A stretch of DNA of 64,000 nucleotides from Paenibacillus silagei (lineage in GTDB: Bacteria > Bacillota > Bacilli > Paenibacillales > Paenibacillaceae), in the NCBI RefSeq assembly GCF_017874735.1, contig NZ_JAGGLV010000001.1, forward strand, positions 496,001 to 560,000, in the 5' to 3' direction. The notes below the pieces were generated by a model. It searched no databases, was not told the origin of the DNA, and worked only from the letters and a program-made list of their open reading frames with translations. The translations under genes were made by a program, and so were the position numbers. Positions 8,184 to 15,458 of this stretch are shown here, in pieces. Numbering within the stretch: the stretch's first letter is position 1; each line of letters begins with the position of its first letter.

Positions 8184-8531
8184 ATGACAGACTTACGAAA
8201 TACGGTCGGAGACCGAATGCGCGCTATAAGGAAGGCCCAAGGATTAACACAACAGCAATTAGCCGAGCTATCCAACTTGGACGATGCGTACATAGGAGCA
8301 GTTGAGCGTGGAGAACGTAATTTTTCTATTGATACACTGGAGAAGATCGTAACCGCATTACAAATTCAACCCGGCGAGTTATTTCTCCATTCTCAGGGTC
8401 TTAACGAGACTGAAGCTGCGCAGCGGAAAGCCCTTGATGAATATGCGGTTATTGTCAGCGGGTTGAGCGTGAAGCAAATCAGCACTTTGCAGAGGATTGT
8501 TGGCGAGGTAAAAGGAGCTTTTGAGGCATAA
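8184..8531 (+). CDS. Small XRE-family HTH regulator, third tandem gene
   Basis: 115 residues with XRE HTH (VGDRMRAIRKAQGLTQQQLA, YIGAVERGERNFSIDTL, IVTALQIQPGELF) and a helical tail (YAVIVSGLSVKQISTLQRIV). Only 12 bp separate it from the preceding stop and the ribosome site is poor, suggesting coupling to gene 2. The tail resembles that of gene 1 (HMILISDRSIEEIVALTKI). Confidence 0.83.
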   Translation: MTDLRNTVGDRMRAIRKAQGLTQQQLAELSNLDDAYIGAVERGERNFSIDTLEKIVTALQIQPGELFLHSQGLNETEAAQRKALDEYAVIVSGLSVKQISTLQRIVGEVKGAFEA

Positions 8532-8550
8532 GGATTCCTGAGGTGATCCC

Positions 8551-8685
8551 ATGAATCTACCAGAAAGTGTAGGAGCTCGGATACGCGAGCTTAGAAAAGC
8601 AAAAGGATGGACCCAGGAACAGCTGGCGGAAGCTGCATCACTTCACTATAGCTATATTAGGTGGGGTTGAACGAGGAGACCGTAA
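8551..8685 (+). pseudogene. Decayed fourth XRE copy
   Basis: Starts with the same GAGGTGAT..ATG context as gene 1, then MNLPESVGARIRELRKAKGW and TQEQLAEAASLHYSYI, nearly identical to gene 1. One extra A near 8658 shifts the frame and gives a stop at the end of ...YIRWG; the corrected frame continues GGVERGDR and then similarity ends abruptly at about 8685. It is a duplicated, frameshifted and truncated copy. Confidence 0.8.
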
Positions 8686-8717
8686 ACAGATGAGTCCCAA
8701 TTACGCTTGTAAAAGAA

Positions 8718-8746
8718 CCGGAGAGTGTATATCTTACATTCTCCGG
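8718..8746. terminator. Hairpin after the XRE array
   Basis: CCGGAGA and TCTCCGG form a 7-bp stem with a 15-nt loop. No good T-run follows, so it is a hairpin of possible terminator function only. Confidence 0.35.
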
Positions 8747-8806
8747 AGTAACGACAATCCCAGAACTGAAAACTTTTAAATAGAATCTAATTAACAAGTA
8801 TTTAGT

Positions 8807-9151
8807 TTAAGGTCCGCAAATGGTGAAACAAGTTGAATTCTCAAAACAATCCTTAGTCCAATTATCAATCTCTGACACTAATTGCTGAGTCAATGCTGAT
8901 TTTGAAGAATACACAATTTGTCTGATGATCTGCCAATCGGAGCTGCTTACTTCTGTTGGGCCATAATAGTTAAAATCCCCTAATGAATGAATTAAGACCT
9001 CAACCAGCCCTGTCTCCCCTAAACATTCTTCTGTTATAAATATTGAGCTATCCAACCAGTGAGACTTAATCAAGCGACCTTGCATCAGTTCAAATACGTC
9101 GTGTCCAGTCAGTTCATTCTTTGTTAAGGTCAGCTTAGGGTTACACATCAT
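8807..9151 (-). CDS. Hypothetical protein, coupled to the secreted protein gene
   Basis: 114 residues, soluble, without a recognised domain (LTLTKNELTGHDVFELMQGR, EVLIHSLGDFNYYGP, SSKSALTQQLVSEIDNW). Its ATGATG overlaps the stop of the upstream gene by 4 bp, so the two are co-translated. An immunity-like or accessory role would be a guess. Confidence 0.6.
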   Translation of the reverse strand: MMCNPKLTLTKNELTGHDVFELMQGRLIKSHWLDSSIFITEECLGETGLVEVLIHSLGDFNYYGPTEVSSSDWQIIRQIVYSSKSALTQQLVSEIDNWTKDCFENSTCFTICGP

Positions 9152-10077
9152 TGTTCCTCTGGAATATCCACAATAATATAGTTTTCCTTCAGCTTAGGCT
9201 GAGGAACCTCGGCTTCTTTATAAATAACCTCATTCCAATTCTCCTTATTAATCAAACCATACCCCGTGGAAGTAATATGAGGCATCCAGCGAAAGCTTGC
9301 GAAGGTCGTAGCTGTAAAATCCGGTAAGGAACCATCCTGCTGCGTAAAAGAGCGGCCTATGAAATAAAGGTTCTCTTGCTTGCCGGCCTTGTCGCCAGTG
9401 AAAGCCTGCCACTTAAGGTAAGCTGTGTTCTTCGTCAACTGATAATAACGGATTACATTATTGTTGACCTCGATGAACCGGTCCTTTGTAGTTGCCGGAA
9501 AATAATATTGGAGACTGGCGGTTTCCAGAGAGGGTTCAAAGTCCTCCTTGAGCTGTGAAACTCTGGGAAGATTAATCGCAGCATTTCTTGCCGTGCTTAA
9601 CTCGCTGCTCTTCACATCAGCCAACAATTTCGCGCTTGGTTTTGACACAAATGCCGTTTGGGTGTCTGGATTCCAAATTACTGAACCGTCCAACGCTTCG
9701 GCAACAAAACGTAAAGGGATCATGGTTTTGCCATTATGAATAAATGGAGCAGCGCTTAAGGAAACGGAGGCTCCATTTTTCAGTGCTGTTGTATTATTTA
9801 TGGTCAACTGCAGACTTGTGCCGCTCCCCTTCACGGTCACTTGCTTCGTCGCATTATTCCAGGCAAACGTTAACCCGCCTAAGCTTTGGAGTGAAGTCAG
9901 GCTAAAAAATACCTGATTCTTCTTGTTAAGAATGTCTTTGGCCTCTAAATCGTTATTATTCACAACTACTTGTGTTCCTTTGGGACTCTTGCCTGCTGCA
10001 GACGCCTTATGTGCTACCGGTGCCAGAAGCGCAGCACATAGAACAATAGATGAACATAGGATCAACTTCCTCATCAT
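9148..10077 (-). CDS. Secreted protein with copper amine oxidase N-terminal-like domain
   Basis: 309 residues. A signal peptide (MMRKLILCSSIVLCAALLAP, cleavage near AHKASAAG) is followed by a copper_amine_oxidN-type beta module: NQVFFSLTSLQSLGG, VTVKGSGTSLQLTINN, HNGKTMIPLRFVAEALDGSV. This domain occurs widely in extracellular Paenibacillus and Clostridium proteins and is structural, not catalytic. The C-terminal half (about 160-309) is unrecognised. GGAGG precedes the ATG. It forms an operon with the 114-residue protein downstream. Confidence 0.8.
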   Translation of the reverse strand: MMRKLILCSSIVLCAALLAPVAHKASAAGKSPKGTQVVVNNNDLEAKDILNKKNQVFFSLTSLQSLGGLTFAWNNATKQVTVKGSGTSLQLTINNTTALKNGASVSLSAAPFIHNGKTMIPLRFVAEALDGSVIWNPDTQTAFVSKPSAKLLADVKSSELSTARNAAINLPRVSQLKEDFEPSLETASLQYYFPATTKDRFIEVNNNVIRYYQLTKNTAYLKWQAFTGDKAGKQENLYFIGRSFTQQDGSLPDFTATTFASFRWMPHITSTGYGLINKENWNEVIYKEAEVPQPKLKENYIIVDIPEEQ

Positions 10078-10158
10078 ACAACCTCCTGAATTTTACATTC
10101 TATATATGAGAGACGCAAAAAAATCCAAAAAGTTCCTCGAAAATACCCTTATAACAAT

Positions 10159-10190
10159 ACGGGACCGCCCTATAATACAGGCAGTCCCGT
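10159..10190. terminator. Hairpin between the immunity and secreted protein genes
   Basis: Stem of ACGGGAC / GTCCCGT with additional inner pairs, located downstream of the minus-strand gene ending at 10207. The following bases are moderately T-rich on the minus strand. Confidence 0.5.
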
Positions 10191-10206
10191 TATTGTCTTA
10201 TCCAAT

Positions 10207-11937
10207 CTAGTCCAGCTCAGCACGCGAGAACAGATCGCGGATGAGCACATCATCCTCGCAAGCCAGCTTGAAGGCAGTGGCGAAGGCAACCAGCGCCTCA
10301 CCGTCGGAGGAATAGGCGCAGTACATACCTGCCTCCGGGTCGAAGTGGATAATACCGGCCAGCTCGGGCATCTTTTCCTCCAGGAATACCGCTGCCAGCG
10401 AGCCCCAATCATATCCATTGCCCTCGAAGCCCTCCTCCTCACGTGCAGCGAATACCTCTGTCTTATAATTGCCAACGCTCAGAATGACCGACTTGCCGCC
10501 GTTATCCTGCTCCACGATTATAAAAGGCTTCAGATCTACAGCTCCCCCTATTTCTGCTTCCTTCAGCTTCTCAAGCAATTGATCCTTCGCTGTATCCGTG
10601 AACCGGAGCGTCCCCTCAGTCTCCACGATCATTTCCTGCTTAACCCGGTCATCCAGCCAGTCCGAGATGAAGCCCGGGGCATATCCGCCTGTGCTGAATT
10701 CACCGCCGAACGCGATCATTTTGGAATAAATCTCAAGATACTGGTCACGGCCCGTATTCGGGTAAGCGCTGGTATAGAGCCAGAACTGGAGATCATACAT
10801 CAGGGTGGATTCTTCGTCCACATGAAGTGAGAAATGGCCCTTCTTCTCTACAATGCGGGTGCATATCTTGCGGATAACGCCCTCTATATCGTCCACTTCC
10901 GTAACCTTGTCGCACAGCTCCTGAAGCAGCGGAGAGAATGGAGCGGACGCTACCTTCTCTAAATCCTCCTGCTTATCCTCCTCCGAAGTATCGTAGACCT
11001 CCTCATTCACCAGCCCGCGAATGAAAGTCTCAAAATCCGGGGCCAGGAACGTAATCTCATAGTTGCTCTCCTGGTCCACATGAATCACCTCAGGTTCCCC
11101 TTCCGGGCCGCAGTGACGGTAATCCAGCATGATCACATCATGTCCAGCGGAAGGACAGTCGCCGAAGACCACGCCGATATCGGGGTAACCCCACTCCTCA
11201 ATCATGAAGCGGCTGCCCAACTCCCCGCAGAGGGAATAGAGTTTGTCGCGGCCGATCCCGGCAATTCCCGAAATGGCGACATGATTTTCTGACCAGGAAG
11301 TGGGTTCATTCACCGGAAAACACGTATTGCGGGGAATCCCGCCGTTATGCTGCTTCATCATGGCGATGTAAGAGGCCGGCAGCTTATAACCCACTTCCTG
11401 CTCCACAGAGGCAATCAGCTCGTCACTGGGCAGCGGGGACACATACTCCTTCAAGGCATAGTCACTGTCCTCCCAGAAATCCGCGCAATAGTCGAGGAAT
11501 GCACCAAGGTCTCTACCGCCACCCTCTCTATTCACCTTCAAGGCCTCCAGCGCTTCGGCGCGTCTTGCCTGCTCTCTTGTCTCACGCTGGGCGCCTTCCC
11601 GGCTCCACTCCAGCATTCTTGCGGTATCCCCGTCTCCCGGCTCCAGCTCCTCCGCACGTTCAAAGGCATGCACAGCCTGCTCATACTGCTTCAGGTGATA
11701 GTAGGAATACCCTATGCGGAATTGCCACAGCGGATCCTCCCCGCCTTCCTTGGAGATGCTGAGCAGCTGCTCCAGCGCCTGCCCATATTCACCCAGGTTA
11801 TTGTAGGCTCTGCCTAATTGGCCGATACACTCATAATCTCTTGCATCCGGCGGAATCTCAAGAATACGGTCTACAATCTGCTGATATTCATCTTCTTCAT
11901 GCCAACGCTTCACCTGTTCCAGCAACGCCTCATCCAT
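10207..11937 (-). CDS. TPR + SMI1/KNR4 (SUKH) + Imm51-like poly-immunity protein
   Basis: 576 residues from the ATG at 11937 (GGGAGG upstream). Residues 1-110 are TPR-like (YECIGQLGRAYNNLGEYGQA, DPLWQFRIGYSYYHLKQYEQ). Residues 168-310 look like a SUKH/SMI1 domain (LPASYIAMMKQHNGG, ISGIAGIGRD, DVIMLDYRHCG, FETFIRG). The C-terminal 110 residues (NYKTEVFAAREEEGFEGNG, YDWGSLAAVFL, DPEAGMYCAYSSD) resemble Imm51. SUKH and Imm51 domains are known as immunity proteins of polymorphic toxin systems; their fusion suggests defence against several toxins, but no toxin gene is visible. The short TPR protein at 17492 is a paralogue of the N-terminus. Confidence 0.8.
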   Translation of the reverse strand: MDEALLEQVKRWHEEDEYQQIVDRILEIPPDARDYECIGQLGRAYNNLGEYGQALEQLLSISKEGGEDPLWQFRIGYSYYHLKQYEQAVHAFERAEELEPGDGDTARMLEWSREGAQRETREQARRAEALEALKVNREGGGRDLGAFLDYCADFWEDSDYALKEYVSPLPSDELIASVEQEVGYKLPASYIAMMKQHNGGIPRNTCFPVNEPTSWSENHVAISGIAGIGRDKLYSLCGELGSRFMIEEWGYPDIGVVFGDCPSAGHDVIMLDYRHCGPEGEPEVIHVDQESNYEITFLAPDFETFIRGLVNEEVYDTSEEDKQEDLEKVASAPFSPLLQELCDKVTEVDDIEGVIRKICTRIVEKKGHFSLHVDEESTLMYDLQFWLYTSAYPNTGRDQYLEIYSKMIAFGGEFSTGGYAPGFISDWLDDRVKQEMIVETEGTLRFTDTAKDQLLEKLKEAEIGGAVDLKPFIIVEQDNGGKSVILSVGNYKTEVFAAREEEGFEGNGYDWGSLAAVFLEEKMPELAGIIHFDPEAGMYCAYSSDGEALVAFATAFKLACEDDVLIRDLFSRAELD

Positions 11938-12140
11938 GCCTTTAGCCTCCCTAATTGGACACTGCAAAACAAGCCTGTCCCCTATTCCGAAGGACTGCTT
12001 CTTGTCAGTATATTCGCTATTACCCATTCACCGGAAAATCAGGAGATTAAACAGGTCTCCGGCTACGAAGACTGACCCCCCAGCTCAAAAAAGAGGCTGC
12101 CCAGCATTGCGCAAAGCATAGAAATTCTTAACTTCGAACA

Positions 12141-12169
12141 AACAGCCGGGAATCATCCTCCCGGCTGTT
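12141..12169. terminator. Terminator-like hairpin after the sigma/anti-sigma operon
   Basis: Perfect 11-bp stem AACAGCCGGGA / TCCCGGCTGTT with a 7-nt loop; on the minus strand TTTGTT follows. It lies downstream of the anti-sigma gene. Confidence 0.7.
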
Positions 12170-12205
12170 CAGCTTCAAGTCTATTCATTTCCGCTCGCCT
12201 GCCCG

Positions 12206-13060
12206 CTAACCCTGCTTAATCGGCGCTGCGAGAATCATCTTCCCGCGCGGGGTAACGCCCGCACCATCCGGCTCCAGTGTAACGGCTATGGTATCATAGG
12301 CCTTCGGGTCAAAGGAATAATACAGTGCCCCGTTTCCGTCCTGTGAGATGAAGGTGCCCGCATTCACCGGCTTGTCCCCCTTGATCAGCCATACCTGATA
12401 GACCTCCGTGCCAGTAAGCTCGGGTAGCTCTTCTGCCTGAAGTACAAGATGGGTGCCGGTAGGGTCTGCGACAATTGTTGCTGTACCCTTGGCGGTAATC
12501 CCTTCTCCCGCCGGACTAAGTGCTACTGCCTCATTCACCTTAAGCCCCTGGAGCGGTCCGGTGCCGGAGGCCAGCTGCTGCTTCAGCTCAGACACATTTC
12601 CGCGCAGCTGGCCGGTGTAGACGACCAGGAGCAGTACAGCCACAGCCAGTCCAAGGCTCAGGTACCCCCAGAAGCGGGTTCTCTTGGGCTCCGGGATGTT
12701 TAATTGGGGCAAGCCCTGCTCTGCTGGAGGAGTCCTCGCTGGCTCTTGCTCCGCAGCCCGCTCTGCATCAGGCTGAATATTCAGCAGGCGGGACTCCGGC
12801 CGGGCTGCCGGTGCGCCCGCATTCCCGGACTCCAGCACCCGTGACAGGATGCGCTCCTTCATGCCGGAGGGCGGGTCTACCGGCTCAGAGGCAAGCGGAA
12901 GATGGTCCAGTACCTGCCGGTATTCCTCTACCAGCTCTCTGCATTCCGCGCATTCTGCCGCATGAGCAGCGAATTGCTGCATTTCCTCCGCCGTCAATGC
13001 GCCCAGCGTATATAATTCGGCCAATTCACAGAGTTCCTCATTGTGTTCACTCATGCGCAT
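12206..13060 (-). CDS. Anti-sigma factor, zinc-finger ZAS and RskA-like C-terminal domain
   Basis: Membrane anti-sigma factor of 284 residues. The N-terminal ZAS motif is visible as HAAECAEC (HxxxCxxC), then a linker, one transmembrane segment (YLSLGLAVAVLLLVVY, about 152-168) and an extracellular RskA-type domain (VVADPTGTHLVLQAEELPEL, EVYQVWLIKGDKPVNAGTF, ITLEP-like end). GGAAGGAGG precedes two possible starts, 13060 and 13054; both overlap the sigma gene, so the pair is translationally coupled. It probably holds the sigma factor at the membrane until an unknown signal arrives. Confidence 0.87.
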   Translation of the reverse strand: MRMSEHNEELCELAELYTLGALTAEEMQQFAAHAAECAECRELVEEYRQVLDHLPLASEPVDPPSGMKERILSRVLESGNAGAPAARPESRLLNIQPDAERAAEQEPARTPPAEQGLPQLNIPEPKRTRFWGYLSLGLAVAVLLLVVYTGQLRGNVSELKQQLASGTGPLQGLKVNEAVALSPAGEGITAKGTATIVADPTGTHLVLQAEELPELTGTEVYQVWLIKGDKPVNAGTFISQDGNGALYYSFDPKAYDTIAVTLEPDGAGVTPRGKMILAAPIKQG

Positions 13061-13628
13061 GATCCCTCCTTCCCCAGTGCCGTAACGATTTGTGAAGCTG
13101 CTTCATCGCCAGCCGGACTCTTCCCTTGACCGTGCCCAGCGGGATTGCCGCAAGCTGTGCTACCTCCTGCTGGGTGTAGCCCTGGTAATAGATCATATCC
13201 ATTACCTGTTGCTGGTCGCGGCTTAATCCCAGCAGCGCCTCTCTGATCTGTTCCCCCGCCATCTGCAGCTCAACGAGATCCTCGGTGAGCGCGCTGTGGT
13301 CCTGAACCTGCTCCAAATTCCCGGAATCGGCGGATTGCCGCGGCAGCCTGGCGTCCCGCTTACGGAGATAATCGATCGCCAGATTGCGGGTCACCGCGAA
13401 CATCCAGGTGAGCAGCTTGCCTTTGCCGAAGTCAATCTGCCCCGCATTCTTCCACAGGCGCAGGAACAGCTCCTGCATAACCTCCTCGGCAGCCATCGAA
13501 TCCTTCACGATCTGGTAAGCAAAGCTATAAATGACCCGTTCATACCGGTCATAGAGCAGTTCGAGGGCATTCGAGTCTTTCTGTGCAATAAGCAGAATTA
13601 ACTGCTTATCGTCAGCTGTATCATTCAA
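13047..13628 (-). CDS. ECF RNA polymerase sigma factor (SigK-like)
   Basis: Sigma-70 family extracytoplasmic-function factor, 193 residues. Region 2 reads ALELLYDRYERVIYSFAYQI ... AAEEVMQELFLRLW ... LTWMFAVTRNLAIDYLR; region 4 reads SRDQQQVMDMIYYQGYTQQE ... LGTVKGRVRLAMKQL. I prefer the TTG at 13628 with GGGGGATGG just upstream because it gives the usual short leader before LILLIAQKD; the ATG at 13676 is the alternative. It overlaps its anti-sigma factor by up to 14 bp. Confidence 0.85.
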   Translation of the reverse strand: MNDTADDKQLILLIAQKDSNALELLYDRYERVIYSFAYQIVKDSMAAEEVMQELFLRLWKNAGQIDFGKGKLLTWMFAVTRNLAIDYLRKRDARLPRQSADSGNLEQVQDHSALTEDLVELQMAGEQIREALLGLSRDQQQVMDMIYYQGYTQQEVAQLAAIPLGTVKGRVRLAMKQLHKSLRHWGRRDHAHE

Positions 13629-13830
13629 TTGCCATCCCCCATTCAACAGAAAATATAGTACTGCCAGTGATTCCATGCTGACAAACCTGCGTCCACTGAG
13701 TATAACCGCTTTGCACAACCGTCTCAACCTGCCGGCCTGACGGCTGCGAGCATCCGGCAGCCGTTATTGAAGCCTTGCCCGCTTCCATATATGATAGCTA
13801 TATCATATCCACAAAGGGAGGATCATTACC

Positions 13831-14349
13831 GTGGCCGTACTGATGAATGAACAGATTAAGGCAGCCGAGGTCGAGCTGACCGGGCTGAAGGGCGAGAAGC
13901 TCGGCACCGTATCCAGAAGCGAGGCGCTGTCCAAGGCCAGAGCCGCAGGGGCCGACCTGGTCTGCACCTCGCTGATGAGCAGCCCGCCGCCCTGCAGCCT
14001 GGTCGCCAAAGGCAAAGGCAAGGCGGCTGCGCAAGCGGCCCGCAAGAGCGATACCAGCCGCCCGCAACAAGGCGGCGGAAGCAGCCGGGAGAAGGTGAAG
14101 GAGCTGCGCTTCACCGCCCATATTGAAGAGCATGACTACGACACGAAGCTGCGTCAGGCGGACAAGCATCTGCGCTCCGGCAAGCCGGTGCAGCTCGTTG
14201 TAAAGTCCTCCGGCGCCAAGGAGGCCGCCGCTGCGAAGGCTGTGCTGGAGCGGCTCGTGGCCGATCTGAAGGAGGCCGGAACCAAGGCCTCCGGGCTGCA
14301 GACCAGCGGCAAAGGCGCACAGGTTAGAGTTAATCCACGGGCGAATTAG
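13831..14349 (+). CDS. Divergent IF-3-like protein
   Basis: 172 residues, GTG start with GGGAGG upstream. The first 65 residues (LMNEQIKAAEVELTGLKGEK, VSRSEALSKARAAGADLV, PPPCSLV) match the IF-3 N-terminal domain; after an Ala/Lys/Gly-rich linker, VKELRFTAHIEEHDYDTKLRQADKHL and KPVQLVV with AVLERLVADL match the IF-3 C-terminal domain. Canonical infC is followed by rpmI and rplT, which are absent here. Many usual residues are changed (CTSLMSS for the VEVSPNA motif). It is probably an IF-3 paralogue with a non-essential or altered ribosome role. Confidence 0.8.
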   Translation: MAVLMNEQIKAAEVELTGLKGEKLGTVSRSEALSKARAAGADLVCTSLMSSPPPCSLVAKGKGKAAAQAARKSDTSRPQQGGGSSREKVKELRFTAHIEEHDYDTKLRQADKHLRSGKPVQLVVKSSGAKEAAAAKAVLERLVADLKEAGTKASGLQTSGKGAQVRVNPRAN

Positions 14350-14511
14350 CTGCATCCATTAGAAGCATAGTAGAGCACCAGAGTAACATTTGTGATAGCT
14401 ACTTTAACCAACCGCTTGCTAAGCGTATGCCATGCCCTGATTAGGTGCAAGCGGTATGCTTTAATTGTACTTCGTACAGCTAAATCATCAGATGTACCGC
14501 CAAATGTACAG

Positions 14512-14596
14512 TTAGCTGTATTTCCTACAACTAAATCGCCCAATTTACCCGGATCTCCCCCATTCGAGCAGATTTAGTTGTACAAACTACAGTTAG
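14512..14596. repeat. Imperfect 26-bp inverted repeat in a gene-free stretch
   Basis: The 427-bp gap 14350-14777 holds no gene. Within it, ACAACTAAATC (14527-14537) and GATTTAGTTGT (14571-14581) are an exact inverted repeat; the similarity extends outward to 26 bp with five mismatches (14512-14537 and 14571-14596). Related pieces occur at 14464 (TTGTACTTCGTACAGCTA) and 14640 (ATACAACTAT). It looks like a palindromic intergenic repeat. Confidence 0.5.
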
Positions 14597-14731
14597 AAGA
14601 GGAAAATCATCCTTATCGGGGTTTTTAAATGCACGGAATACAACTATCTCTGAATGTTCAATTCGAACGTGCCAGATTCCGCCGATCAATCAAAACTACT
14701 GCATTCTATACAGCTGCATCCATCACGCATA

Positions 14732-14766
14732 AACGGGTGCCATCCCCCTCAGGGACGGCACCCGTT
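14732..14766. terminator. Strong hairpin between IF-3-like and GNAT genes
   Basis: AACGGGTGCC (14732-14741) pairs with GGCACCCGTT (14757-14766), with TCCC/GGGA pairing inside. It lies 12 bp beyond the end of the minus-strand GNAT gene. Confidence 0.7.
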
Positions 14767-14777
14767 ATTTGTTCCAG

Positions 14778-15386
14778 CTAAATTTGTTCCAGTTCCTCCA
14801 AGTCACCTTTAAGCCGCTCCACAAACCACTCCTTCCTCAGCACATGCAGCAGTTCCCCATTGCAATCCTCATAATCGCCGGTCAATCCGGCCAGCTCCTG
14901 CTCCACCCGGAAGCCCAGCTTCCGGAGCACCCCGAGCGACGCGGTGTTGCGCGGATCTGCCTTGGCATATAATTGCTCCAGTCCGATCACACCGAAGGTG
15001 TAGTCCGCCATCGCCGCAGCAGCTTCGGTAGCATAACCCCGGCCCCAGTGTTCGCGCCCGATCAGATAATACAGCTCCGCATCCGGCGCCATGAACTCCA
15101 GCACGCCGGTCCCGCACCAGCCGATCAGCCGGCCGGTAGCCTTATCGCAGACGGCGAACGAATATTTGAACGGCAGCTCGAACGGCGTATGATAGCTGAA
15201 CATCAGCCAGCGGAACATCCCCTCATACTCATGCATGGACATGACCTCCATATGCATGAAGGCCAGCACCTCCGGGTTCTGCATCAGCCCGAACGAAGCC
15301 ATAAGATCACTTTCCATATAGGGACGGATGATTAACCGCTCCGTTTCGAGCCTCATCCTGGACAGTACCGGATTCATAATACGCAT
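14778..15386 (-). CDS. GNAT N-acetyltransferase (RimJ/RimL-like)
   Basis: 202 residues. RLETERLIIRPY opens the domain, LYYLIGREHWGRGYATEAAAAM is the acetyl-CoA-binding segment and NTASLGVLRKLGFRV is the C-terminal family motif. This group acetylates ribosomal protein N-termini or small amines; the substrate is not deducible. The ATG at 15386 has GAAGGTGAGG upstream. Confidence 0.87.
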   Translation of the reverse strand: MRIMNPVLSRMRLETERLIIRPYMESDLMASFGLMQNPEVLAFMHMEVMSMHEYEGMFRWLMFSYHTPFELPFKYSFAVCDKATGRLIGWCGTGVLEFMAPDAELYYLIGREHWGRGYATEAAAAMADYTFGVIGLEQLYAKADPRNTASLGVLRKLGFRVEQELAGLTGDYEDCNGELLHVLRKEWFVERLKGDLEELEQI

Positions 15387-15458
15387 ACCCTCACCTTCAA
15401 GTTCTATCTGCCCCCAGCATAGTTCAGGCACAGGATCGTCCACAAGGTAAAAGATAGT

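Noticed and set aside
13831..14349. Canonical infC
   Set aside because: rpmI and rplT do not follow, and many conserved IF-3 residues are altered; called an IF-3-like paralogue instead.
14732..14766. CRISPR or attachment-site repeat
   Set aside because: Only one hairpin without spacer array or integrase gene; it fits a terminator.
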